From an uncultured Clostridia bacterium (GTDB lineage Bacteria > Bacillota > Clostridia > Christensenellales > DTU072): 20,591 nucleotides of DNA. The notes beneath the pieces are model-generated. The model searched no databases, was not told where the DNA came from, and saw nothing but the letters and a program-made list of their open reading frames with translations. This document shows positions 1 through 8,534 of this stretch, piece by piece; position 1 is the stretch's first letter, and each line of letters opens with the position of its first letter. The DNA is taken from assembly GCA_934296355.1 (NCBI GenBank), contig CAKRAY010000012.1:1-20591 (forward strand), read 5' to 3'. The translations under genes and the position numbers were made by a program.

Positions 1-3000
1 GCGATAGTGACCGGAAACGGCACGACGTCGATAGAAATAGGCGCGTTCACGAAAGGCACGACTTTCAACGAACACTTGAAAAAGATATATATTCCTTCCG
101 GAGTAGAATACGTTGAGGACGGAGTATTCAAAGGCTTAACTAACCTTACCGAAATCGAGTTTGCGCCGCGTAGCAGTCTTTTGTATGCGAACGTGGACGC
201 TTTCTACGGTAGCGGTTGGTATTTGCAACAACTTCAAAACGCCAAACTTAACAACGGTTTCATAATAGCGGGTTGCTTGGCGCTCGAATACGTGGACAAC
301 GTAGACGCGGTGATAATCAACGAAGATAACGAATATAAGCCTACCACCAAGTTAGGTTTTGTAGAAAACTTCGAAGAAATCGTAGTTTATATAGACGTAT
401 ATTATAAGGACGGCACCGTAGTTTCGGTAGAAAGAACGGTTATCGCGGATAAATCGTTAACGAACGGCGTTTACAAATACTCGTTCAACATCGTAGGAAA
501 CGTAAACGCGGACTTTGCGGTCAATTCCGAGGATAAGAGTTACTGGACTTACGCTTACGGCAAGAACGTTCTCGCGCTTTCCAATCCCGATAACGAGGAG
601 ATTATCGCGCTCGCGTTCAGAACCGCCAAGACCACGGAAGTTACCGTACCCGCGGGAGTCGTTAAAATTAACGACGGTATATTCCAAGGCAACGAGGATC
701 TCGAAACCATAGTTCTTAACGCCGAACTCATGTACGTAGGAAGCAGAGCGTTCATAGATTCCGGTTTAAGAGAAGTAAGATACGGACAAAACGGTAGCGA
801 AAGAAATAAGTCTTCGATAATATCCGTAGGAACGGAGGCGTTCGCGGGAACCGCTTGGTATCAACAAGAGAGCGTTATTCTCGGAAAACTCTATTTGAAA
901 TTCAACAACGTAGGCGCGTCCTCCAACTTCACGCTCGCAGACGAACTTATTACATCTATCGAGTCGAGCGCGTTCGAAAACGCCAGACTTTCGATTATCG
1001 ATTTAAGCGCGGCTAAGAGCCTTACCTCTATTAAGGCGTTCGCGTTCAAAGACAGCAGCGTGACGAGCGTAGTTCTCGCTAAGAGCGTTACGGAAATAGG
1101 CAGAGGCGCGTTTATGGGTTGTACGGCGCTCCGTACGGCGGATTTATCCGAAACGAAGATAACCGCGCTTAGCAACGACTTATTTAACGGCGCGAAAGAA
1201 TTGCTTAACGTGTCCTTATCGAGCGGAGTAAGTTCGTTCGGAGAAAACGCGTTTAACAAATGCGTGAAACTCGCGAACATAGCGGCTGACGGCTTGACCG
1301 ACCTCGAAGTTCTCGCCGATGCCGGCGCAAGCGGAAGCGATATCAAGTTTGTTTCGGGTCTTGAACAAACCGCTTGGTACAATCCCAAACAAGCCGAAGT
1401 AGACACGTTCGTTTCGCTCGGTTCCGTTCTCGTTAAATTCATTCTCGGTTCGGAACGCGATTTGACCGGAATTACTTCTTTAAGCGTCGCGATACCCGAA
1501 GGCACCACCACGATAATCAATCGCGCGTTCTATAACACGAACTTCGTTACCGAAATAGTCGTTCCCGATTCCGTAACCAAAATCGGCGCACACGCGTTCG
1601 AAGATTGTAAGGACTTAGTTACCGTTAAATTAGGAAAATCGGTTACCGAAATCGGCGATTCCGCATTCCAAGATTGCGAAAAATTGCAAAACGTCGTATT
1701 GCCCGATTCGTTAAAGACGATAGGCGACCTTGCATTCAAAGGCACCGCGATAACGACTGAAGTAACCGACGAAAAGGGTATGAGAATATCCGACGGCGGC
1801 TTCACGATACCCGATAGCGTAACGCATATCGGCGCGCGCGCTTTTGCGGGAATAAAGACGATGACGATAATAAATATCGGCAATCAAACCTTCGGCGCGG
1901 ACGGTACGCTTAACGAAAGCGGCGTAGGCTCTTCTCTCGTCGAATTGGGAGAACGAGCGTTCGACATGGGAGACGGCAGCCGCCTTTATAAGATTAACTG
2001 GAACTTCATTACCTCTAAACTTACCGAAGAAGACGACGATACGGTCATCGGCAAATTCGGCGCGTATGTCAAGAGTTACGGAAAGAACGTTTTCGGTTCC
2101 GCTAATCCGATAAGATTCTATGTGTCCGAAGAGGACTACGATTATATTAACTCCACGGAATTCGCCGAAAGCAGTATTTGGACGGAAACGTTTAATTGGA
2201 ACTTCAATACTTACGGCACTTATCCGAGAGTTCAGTTCGACAGCAACGGATACGCGTTGTCGCCTGTCAATACCGAATATCTGAAAGACGGCGATATCGA
2301 CGTTCCCGTTCACGATTCGAGCGCGGGCAACACCTATACCTTTATGGGTTGGTATAAAGACGAAGCGGGCAATACCCCCGTCGAATATCCTATGAATATA
2401 TATGAGGATATAACCTTATACGCCAAGTGGTACGTCAACGAAGTAACCGTTACCGATTCGGTAGTTATCGGCGAAGACGGAGCGAGACTTACTTATAACG
2501 GCACGAGGAACGTTATTACCGGCGTAAACAGCGCGACGATTAAGGGCGTGACGACCGATAGCGATACCTTATATATACCTTCGGTGATAATCAGCGGCAG
2601 AGGCTCTGCGGCAATCAGTTACAACGTGGCGGGTATCGACCTCGGCGAGCCGAACACGACGGTAAAAGAGATAATTCTTACCAACGCGAGCAACTTTAAC
2701 GGAATGACGGAAAATATCTTCTCCGACTTCGTCAATTTGAGAAGTATCAAACTGTACAACGCGAGCAACGAAGAAGCGGACTTCAAAGTCGTTCCCGTCG
2801 AGATGCAAGCGACTTATCTCGATAAAACGTATACCTATACGTTCTACGCGTTGTATTCCAACGACACCGCTGCCAAAGATAACTTCGGTACGAAACTCCT
2901 CGCCTTCATAGGCAACGTGGAGAATGCGTCTAAAGAACTTCTCGGTGTTAAAGAAGGTACCGACGAACCCGCGGCTATACTCGACTTCGTATTCGAAATA

Positions 3001-4962
3001 CCTAAGGGCGTTACCGAAATTTATCCGGGCGCGCTTATGAATTCCGGATTGAGAACGGTTTATTTATCGTCCACGGTCAGCAAAGTGGGCGAATACGCTT
3101 TCGGCGACAAGTTAACGTCGTTACGCGTCGACAGAAACATTTACATTACCGATATTAACGGCGACGCGATCGATTCGAAAGCACCCATTATGCAAGCGGA
3201 AGCGTCGAGCGTCGCTTCTACCGATTATATTCAAATTAACGGTTTGAAGAGCGATTATAAGATTAACAACTCTACGTACGGAGCGTTCTACGCGTTTGCA
3301 AACGTATTGTTCCGTTACGAAACCAAAGTTACTTCTTATCACGACTTGACTTTGCCGAGTTCGATAAACGGTTTCGACATTACGGTAATATCGAGTTATA
3401 TCTATCCCGAAAACAGCGTGGACAGCGATATGAAGATCAGCGCTCGCGTGTTGACGCTCCCCGAGAAGTTAAGAAAGATTAACGCTAACGCTTTCAGCGG
3501 TATTGACGTGACCGAATCGATTATCTATACGGGTAACGCGCTTACCGACATAGCGGCGGGCGTATTCAATCACACCGGATATTACGAAAACTACAACAAC
3601 CAAAGCGAAGCGTTGATTCTCGGCAAGATTCTCGTTAAATGGCAAAGCGCAAAGGGCGCGGTAGTCGTTCCCGAAGGCATAGTTTCCATTTCGGCGAGAG
3701 CGTTCGAATCCAGCCAAGCGACGGAAATCACCTTACCGTCCAGCGTGGTAAGCATCGGAGCGAACGCCTTCTACGCGGCGCAACTTACCAAAATCAATAT
3801 TCCTAACGGCGTAACTTCCATCGGAGAATACGCGTTCGCGGAATGTTACTCGTTGAAAGACGTACAAATCGATACGATTAAGAGTACGCTTTCCTCGATC
3901 GGTACGGCGGCGTTTCGTAATAACAAGGCTTTGACGGAACTCAAATTGCCCGCAAGTTTGAGAACGGTGGGTAACTCAGCTTTCGAAGGCTGCGTCAAGA
4001 TGCGTTCGGTTACCTTTAACGGATACAATCTGATTAAAGACGAAGAGACCGGCGCAGAACGTTACGAACCCGATCCCAGCGTTAAGAGCAAACTCGAACT
4101 CATTGGCAGTTCTGCGTTCTCGAAGTGCGAAGCGCTTACTTCCGTTTCCATTCCGGACGGAGTAACCGAGATTAAGGATAGCGCGTTCAACTCTTGTAAG
4201 TCGCTCGTTACCGTAGAGTTCGGCGACAACTCCGTACTTAAAGTTATCGGCGCGCAAGCGTTCGCTAACTGCGTTAAACTCGGTAGCAACCTCGGTAACC
4301 TCGTCGAAAACCGTATCTCCTTAACCACCGTAGATTTACCGAACAGTCTTATTACCGTAGGTAAAGAAGCCTTTAAGGGCTGCGAAGGAATGTGGGGTAT
4401 CCAGTTCAATTACAACATTTACGAGATAGGCGAAAGCGTATTCGAGGGATGTAATTCCTTGGCTAAGGTTACGATTTACAGAGAAACCGCGCCGAAGATT
4501 TACAGCGACACCTTCAAAATAGGTAACGACGCTAAGTTCAGATTGCGTATTTACGTAAGAGCCTCCAACGAAGTAATGGGCGAGGATAAACTCAGCAAGG
4601 TCGTTTATAACTACAAAGAGGCTTGGACTCCCGTATGGGACGACGCGTATAACCACTTGTACGCAATCGGCGACTTGCCTACGCTTCAATATATGAGAAA
4701 CGAAGAGGACACCGCCCCGATAGTAGAAAGAACCGAATTGGTACTTTCGCCTTCGGTAAGTTTCGGAGGTAGCGGTAAGACTTCTACGTTCAAGTATTTG
4801 AACCTTACCAACAAGGGAACCGAACCCACGAACAGAGGTCGCGCGTTTATCGACGAGTACAAGAACGGTTGTCAAGTGATTACCGACCCCGAAAGCGGTA
4901 TCAAGTACAATATCCTCGTAGTAGACTACGACGTAGTTCAGATAGTAAGCGCAACCAGATAA
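1..4962 (+). CDS. BspA-type leucine-rich repeat surface protein, 5'-truncated by the window edge
   Basis: The frame is open from base 1; the first possible start is a GTG at 7, but no signal peptide or ribosome site precedes it, so the true start lies upstream. At least 1651 residues are present (numbered here from base 7). Most of the protein consists of LRR_5 (BspA/TpLRR) units with the pattern V-T-x-I-G-x-x-A-F-x-x-C-x-x-L-x-x-V-x-L-P, clearest at about 310-430, 500-650 and 1215-1480. A Listeria-Bacteroides repeat (FMGWYKDEAG ... ITLYAKW) sits at about 740-812 between the two LRR blocks. A W/Y-Y module followed by G-K/S-x-L-x-K-F/W recurs near residues 71, 284, 457 and 1192. The C-terminus (about 1480-1651) shows no LPxTG, SLH or membrane anchor, so any attachment signal must be in the missing N-terminus. 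Family members are secreted or cell-surface proteins linked to adhesion; the ligand here is unknown. Family call is firm, role is inferred. Confidence 0.93.
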   Translation, partial: AIVTGNGTTSIEIGAFTKGTTFNEHLKKIYIPSGVEYVEDGVFKGLTNLTEIEFAPRSSLLYANVDAFYGSGWYLQQLQNAKLNNGFIIAGCLALEYVDNVDAVIINEDNEYKPTTKLGFVENFEEIVVYIDVYYKDGTVVSVERTVIADKSLTNGVYKYSFNIVGNVNADFAVNSEDKSYWTYAYGKNVLALSNPDNEEIIALAFRTAKTTEVTVPAGVVKINDGIFQGNEDLETIVLNAELMYVGSRAFIDSGLREVRYGQNGSERNKSSIISVGTEAFAGTAWYQQESVILGKLYLKFNNVGASSNFTLADELITSIESSAFENARLSIIDLSAAKSLTSIKAFAFKDSSVTSVVLAKSVTEIGRGAFMGCTALRTADLSETKITALSNDLFNGAKELLNVSLSSGVSSFGENAFNKCVKLANIAADGLTDLEVLADAGASGSDIKFVSGLEQTAWYNPKQAEVDTFVSLGSVLVKFILGSERDLTGITSLSVAIPEGTTTIINRAFYNTNFVTEIVVPDSVTKIGAHAFEDCKDLVTVKLGKSVTEIGDSAFQDCEKLQNVVLPDSLKTIGDLAFKGTAITTEVTDEKGMRISDGGFTIPDSVTHIGARAFAGIKTMTIINIGNQTFGADGTLNESGVGSSLVELGERAFDMGDGSRLYKINWNFITSKLTEEDDDTVIGKFGAYVKSYGKNVFGSANPIRFYVSEEDYDYINSTEFAESSIWTETFNWNFNTYGTYPRVQFDSNGYALSPVNTEYLKDGDIDVPVHDSSAGNTYTFMGWYKDEAGNTPVEYPMNIYEDITLYAKWYVNEVTVTDSVVIGEDGARLTYNGTRNVITGVNSATIKGVTTDSDTLYIPSVIISGRGSAAISYNVAGIDLGEPNTTVKEIILTNASNFNGMTENIFSDFVNLRSIKLYNASNEEADFKVVPVEMQATYLDKTYTYTFYALYSNDTAAKDNFGTKLLAFIGNVENASKELLGVKEGTDEPAAILDFVFEIPKGVTEIYPGALMNSGLRTVYLSSTVSKVGEYAFGDKLTSLRVDRNIYITDINGDAIDSKAPIMQAEASSVASTDYIQINGLKSDYKINNSTYGAFYAFANVLFRYETKVTSYHDLTLPSSINGFDITVISSYIYPENSVDSDMKISARVLTLPEKLRKINANAFSGIDVTESIIYTGNALTDIAAGVFNHTGYYENYNNQSEALILGKILVKWQSAKGAVVVPEGIVSISARAFESSQATEITLPSSVVSIGANAFYAAQLTKINIPNGVTSIGEYAFAECYSLKDVQIDTIKSTLSSIGTAAFRNNKALTELKLPASLRTVGNSAFEGCVKMRSVTFNGYNLIKDEETGAERYEPDPSVKSKLELIGSSAFSKCEALTSVSIPDGVTEIKDSAFNSCKSLVTVEFGDNSVLKVIGAQAFANCVKLGSNLGNLVENRISLTTVDLPNSLITVGKEAFKGCEGMWGIQFNYNIYEIGESVFEGCNSLAKVTIYRETAPKIYSDTFKIGNDAKFRLRIYVRASNEVMGEDKLSKVVYNYKEAWTPVWDDAYNHLYAIGDLPTLQYMRNEEDTAPIVERTELVLSPSVSFGGSGKTSTFKYLNLTNKGTEPTNRGRAFIDEYKNGCQVITDPESGIKYNILVVDYDVVQIVSATR

Positions 4963-4989
4963 CGCGTAAAGACTAAATAAGTTTACACG

Positions 4990-5019
4990 AAAAAAGAGGT
5001 CGTTAAAGACCTCTTTTTT
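4990..5019. terminator. Rho-independent terminator, likely bidirectional
   Basis: A6-GAGGTC at 4990-5001 pairs perfectly with GACCTC-T6 at 5008-5019 around the 6-base loop GTTAAA, with T continuing to 5021. It lies 28 bases after the surface protein stop. The A run on the other side means the minus strand also reads as a hairpin plus T tract, so it can end the convergent dehydrogenase gene too. Confidence 0.92.
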
Positions 5020-5059
5020 TTGCGTAAAAGCCGCCCGAGAACGGACGTTAAGTTTTTCT

Positions 5060-5860
5060 TTACGCTTCCGTATCGGAAGTAAAAAACACGTTGTTTATCA
5101 GTTTATCGATAAGTATCTGAGGTAAAAGGCGTAGCATAAAGAAGACTATCTTGTCGGGAAAAGCGACGGGATACAACGCGGAAAGAAGTTTTTCTTTTTG
5201 CGTCTTTTTGTAGATAAAATCGGCTACCTTGGTTGGGGAAGAACCGTTTTGCTCCATATCGCGAAGATTGTCGGTCGCGAGAGTCATTTTTTGCGCGTAG
5301 CCGTCCACGGCGGCGGGAGGATACACCTTTCGTTTCGACGTAAAATCGGTTTTTACGCCGCCCGGTAATACCGCGAATAAGGTAACGCCGCTTTCGGCTA
5401 ATTCTTGTCTTAAAGCGGTTATCGCGCCGTTTACGGCGCATTTACTGCTCGTGTAATAGGCGTCGAACGGGATAGGCGCGAGACTTGCAAGACTGCTTAC
5501 CACGCATACTTTCGCGCTCGTTTTTTCAAGCGTCGGTAAGAGCGTGCGCAGTATGTGCAGAAAGGCGAAGAGGTTTACTTCGTAAAGGTAACGATAATCT
5601 CCCTCGGCGACGAATTCCAGCGGGCTTGCCATACTGAAACCCGCCGAGTATACGAACGCGTCTATCGATTTTTCTTTCAATTCCTCTAAGTGTTTGTCGA
5701 GTACCGAACGTTCCGTTACGTTACATTCGAGGTTGGTTACGCTCGGTAAATCGCACGGCGTACAACTCATATTGATTACTTCGTAGCCTTCGGATAAGAA
5801 TTTTTTCGCGGTCGCGTACCCGATACCCGACGAACCGCCGACGATAAATAAAGTCTTCAT
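5060..5860 (-). CDS. Short-chain dehydrogenase/reductase (SDR), classical type
   Basis: A 266-residue NAD(P)-dependent oxidoreductase with the Rossmann nucleotide-binding glycine motif GGSSGIG at residues 8-14 (V7 replaces the usual T of TGxxxGIG). The NAG-like YSAG is at 71-74, N96 follows, the catalytic serine region VVSS is at 120-123, and the catalytic Y-x-x-x-K is Y136-K140. LPGGVKTDF at 165-173 is the usual post-catalytic loop. Length is standard for a classical SDR. The last 40 residues are hydrophobic (PVAFPDKIVFFMLRLLPQIL), as in SDRs that sit against the membrane. ATG at 5860 is preceded by AAGGAA with a long 12-base spacer. The substrate cannot be read from the sequence. It is a single gene, divergent from the next gene and sharing the terminator at 4990-5019 with the surface protein. 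Confidence 0.9.
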   Translation of the reverse strand: MKTLFIVGGSSGIGYATAKKFLSEGYEVINMSCTPCDLPSVTNLECNVTERSVLDKHLEELKEKSIDAFVYSAGFSMASPLEFVAEGDYRYLYEVNLFAFLHILRTLLPTLEKTSAKVCVVSSLASLAPIPFDAYYTSSKCAVNGAITALRQELAESGVTLFAVLPGGVKTDFTSKRKVYPPAAVDGYAQKMTLATDNLRDMEQNGSSPTKVADFIYKKTQKEKLLSALYPVAFPDKIVFFMLRLLPQILIDKLINNVFFTSDTEA

Positions 5861-5889
5861 ACCATCGATTTTTTCCTTATGAAGTTAAG

Positions 5890-5919
5890 AGTATACATAA
5901 AAAGTTCCTTATGACATAA
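5890..5919 (-). promoter_or_regulatory. Possible weak promoter for the SDR gene
   Basis: On the minus strand TATACT (5895-5890) is an acceptable -10 box, with a poor -35 candidate TTATGT (5919-5914) 18 bases upstream. This lies in the 81-base divergent gap between the SDR gene and the next plus-strand gene. The -35 match is weak, and no convincing plus-strand promoter was found in the same gap. Confidence 0.3.
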
Positions 5920-5941
5920 ACTTTTATTAAACGAGGGAAAT

Positions 5942-6790
5942 ATGACTTTAATAAAAAAAACAATCGTACTTACGGAAGGCGGTGGCGCGAGAGGTTTCGC
6001 GACGATAGTCAGAGTGGGGAGAGAAACGGGCGTTAAAGTCGTCGGCGACGATATAAAAAAGGGGGATAAACTGTTTATCCGCGTCGACAAACATACGCAA
6101 ATATTAACGCTCGACGGTAAGCGTACCGAATCCGCGCTGAGATTAAGCATAGAAAACAATTCGGACGTTTCTTGCGTAATTATATCTGACGGAAGAATAA
6201 TCGCAAAAGGCGGTAAGGAATTACGCCCGAGCGAACTCAATCGCATTCTAAGCGAAGAAAAACTCGGTTCGCAACCGGTAACCGCGACAGTAAATTCGCT
6301 CGATACGGAGCCTGAAAAAACGATATCGGAACCCGAAACTACCGAAAACGCGGTAAACGAAGTAGCCGAAAACGAAAAGGGCGAAGAGAGCGATGCAAGT
6401 GGCGGAATAAGCGAGAGCGTCGATAACGAGGAACAGAGAGAGTTCATCGAGCGGTTGTCGCAAGAAAAAAGCGGCTACTATATCGGCATACGAGACAAGG
6501 TGGACGAACTGTTCGTAGTGTATCCGTCCGAAGAAAAACTGACGGCGGCGATACCCGATTCCGAATGGGTGCGAATAAACTACGACAACGAAGATTATTA
6601 CGTCGTGGGAAGACTGAAAGAGAACGGTAAAGTGGCGTACGTAGGTTACGGCGTACCAGGTAAAGAGGCTATAAAACCGCCGAAAGTCGCAGAAGGCATA
6701 GCGAACTTTTTACCTATAAGCGGACTCGACAGCGGTTACGACGGGTATTGGCTCTTCTTTCAAGACGCCGATACGGGTAAAATTTCCTGA
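5942..6790 (+). CDS. Conserved-looking two-domain protein of unknown function
   Basis: A 282-residue soluble protein with no signal peptide or membrane helix. Residues 1-92 are a compact beta-rich domain (VLTEGGGARGFATIVRV ... LFIRVDKHTQILTLDG ... CVIISDGRIIAKGG). Residues about 105-175 are a low-complexity linker rich in E, T, S and N, so probably disordered. Residues 176-282 are a second domain (YYIGIRDKVDELFVVYP ... PDSEWVRINY ... YVVGRLKENGKVAYVGYGV ... GYWLFFQDADTG) with many aromatic residues. I recall similar C-terminal domains (pattern PDSxWVxV ... VGYGVPG ... GYWxxxQD) in unassigned proteins of gut Clostridia, but cannot confirm this here. The start at 5942 has GAGGG five bases upstream. 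It is a single gene between a divergent SDR and a convergent ABC operon. No function is assigned. Confidence 0.85.
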   Translation: MTLIKKTIVLTEGGGARGFATIVRVGRETGVKVVGDDIKKGDKLFIRVDKHTQILTLDGKRTESALRLSIENNSDVSCVIISDGRIIAKGGKELRPSELNRILSEEKLGSQPVTATVNSLDTEPEKTISEPETTENAVNEVAENEKGEESDASGGISESVDNEEQREFIERLSQEKSGYYIGIRDKVDELFVVYPSEEKLTAAIPDSEWVRINYDNEDYYVVGRLKENGKVAYVGYGVPGKEAIKPPKVAEGIANFLPISGLDSGYDGYWLFFQDADTGKIS

Positions 6791-6794
6791 ATAA

Positions 6795-8534
6795 TTACCG
6801 TAAGCGGCCGTAGAACAAATCGGCATAGAAGCCGCCTTTAGCGAGCAAATCTTTATGCGCGCCGACTTCTACGACTTTGCCGCTTTTCATAACCACGATT
6901 TTATCCGAATTGACGATTGTAGACAAACGGTGCGCCACGACGAACGAGGTTTTGCCTTCCATAAGCATGTCGAAAGCCTTGTTTATGCGCACTTCGGTAC
7001 GAGTGTCCACGGAACTCGTTGCCTCGTCGAGGATAAGCATTTTCGGTTTGGAAAGCATAACTCGGGCGATACAAAGCAACTGTTTTTCGCCTTGGGAAAG
7101 GGCGTCCTCGGTAAGTACCGTGTCGTAACCTTGCGGCAAGCGGCGGATAAACGCGTCGCAATGGCATTTTTCCGCAGCGTCGAGCATTTCTTTTTCGGTG
7201 GCGTCGTTGCCGAAAATCAAGTTTTCCCTCACGGTCGCGTGCCTAATCCAAGTTTCTTGCAAAACCATACCGTACGCGTCGCGTAAAGAGCGGCGAGTTA
7301 CGTTGCGAATATCTTTGTCGTCTATTTTTATGCTGCCGGAATCGACGTCGTAGAACCGCATTAGAAGATTGATAAAAGTCGTTTTTCCGCAGCCCGTCGG
7401 ACCGACTATCGCGATACGTTCTCCGGGCGCGACTTCGAGTGAGAAGTGTTCGATGAGTTTCTTTTCTGGTACGTATGAGAAGAAAACGTCGTTTATTGAC
7501 ACTTTACCTTGAATGTCGGTAAGCGTTTCGTTATTTTTGTCGCTTACTTCCTCTTCGGCGTCGAGTAGGGCGAAGATTCTGCTTGCGCCCACAAGCGAAG
7601 ATTGCAGTTCGGTGACTACCCCGCTGATTTCGTTAAAAGGCTTGGTATATTTATTACTGTAACTTAATAAGCAACTAAGTCCGCCCGCCGTAAGCCCGCC
7701 GCCTACGGAGATTATTCCGCAAGCTGCCAAACCGCCGGTAAGCGCGACCAACGCATAAACGAACGAGTTTATACAACGCGTGAACGGGTTCGTAAGCGAG
7801 GAGAAGAAGACCGCTTGGGAAGAAACTTTTTCCAATCTCGAATTGAGTTCGTCGAAACGTTCCGCGGATTTTTCTTCGTACGAATACGCTTTTACCGTTT
7901 TTTGATTGATCACCATTTCGTCGATAAACGCCGTTTGTTCCGCTTTTAATTTCGCTTGTTCGGTAAACTTTTTATGCGTGCGCGTAGCGATGAACTTGGC
8001 TACGAACAGAGATATCGGCGTAACCAACACCACCACGAGCGTGATAATGCGGTTATAGTACAGCATAAATCCGATAGTCGCGAGAACGGTAATAACGCCG
8101 TTGAAAAGTTGCGTAAAACCGAGAAGCACGCCGTCGGCAACGGTTTCCGCGTCGTTAATCATATTGCTTACGAGTTCTCCGGTAGGTTTGTTGTCGAGCG
8201 CGCTCAAAGGAAGTTTTTGTAACTTGACTATAAGGTCGTTTCGTAAATCTCTTACGACGAAGAACGCCAGACGGTTGTTAATCGCCGCTATGGCGTATTG
8301 TATCGCTCCGCCCGCTATCGCGATGCCGCCGACCGCGAAAAGAATGGTTTTTATCGCGGCAAAGTCCACTTGGTTTTTGCCGAGCATTTTATCTATCGCT
8401 CTGCCGACAAGCACGGGAATGTACAATTCCGCAAAAACGGTGGCGAGGTTTAATAAAAGTATTACGCCGACCAAGGGCAAATATCTCTTAATATAACCGA
8501 TTATTCTTTTTAATACCGAGGCGTTCTTTTTCAT
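6795..8534 (-). CDS. ABC exporter half-transporter with the consensus catalytic site
   Basis: A 579-residue type IV (B-family) ABC exporter half: a six-helix transmembrane domain at residues 1-310, then a nucleotide-binding domain. Walker A is GPTGCGKTT (378-386), the Q-loop is Q426, Walker B ends in LDE with catalytic glutamate E504, and the switch histidine is H535. The ABC signature is altered to LSQGEKQ (479-485) instead of LSGGQ. With the partner encoded just upstream this gives one full ATP site (this Walker A/B plus the partner's FSGGQ) and one degenerate site, as in TM287/288 and BmrCD. The ATG overlaps the partner's TAA by one base (TAATG), so translation is probably coupled. Likely an exporter of drugs, lipids or peptides at the cell membrane; the substrate is unknown. 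Confidence 0.95.
   Translation of the reverse strand: MKKNASVLKRIIGYIKRYLPLVGVILLLNLATVFAELYIPVLVGRAIDKMLGKNQVDFAAIKTILFAVGGIAIAGGAIQYAIAAINNRLAFFVVRDLRNDLIVKLQKLPLSALDNKPTGELVSNMINDAETVADGVLLGFTQLFNGVITVLATIGFMLYYNRIITLVVVLVTPISLFVAKFIATRTHKKFTEQAKLKAEQTAFIDEMVINQKTVKAYSYEEKSAERFDELNSRLEKVSSQAVFFSSLTNPFTRCINSFVYALVALTGGLAACGIISVGGGLTAGGLSCLLSYSNKYTKPFNEISGVVTELQSSLVGASRIFALLDAEEEVSDKNNETLTDIQGKVSINDVFFSYVPEKKLIEHFSLEVAPGERIAIVGPTGCGKTTFINLLMRFYDVDSGSIKIDDKDIRNVTRRSLRDAYGMVLQETWIRHATVRENLIFGNDATEKEMLDAAEKCHCDAFIRRLPQGYDTVLTEDALSQGEKQLLCIARVMLSKPKMLILDEATSSVDTRTEVRINKAFDMLMEGKTSFVVAHRLSTIVNSDKIVVMKSGKVVEVGAHKDLLAKGGFYADLFYGRLR

Noticed and set aside
891..1520. Long minus-strand open frame (209 codons) inside the surface protein gene
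   Set aside because: It is an antisense shadow of the repeat-coding strand; no ribosome site, promoter or recognisable domain.
4336..4875. Minus-strand open frame of 179 codons near the surface protein end
   Set aside because: Antisense to the LRR C-terminal region, with no supporting signals.
5857..6447. Minus-strand open frame of 196 codons opposite the two-domain protein
   Set aside because: Low-complexity serine/leucine-rich translation antisense to a gene with a good start and ribosome site.
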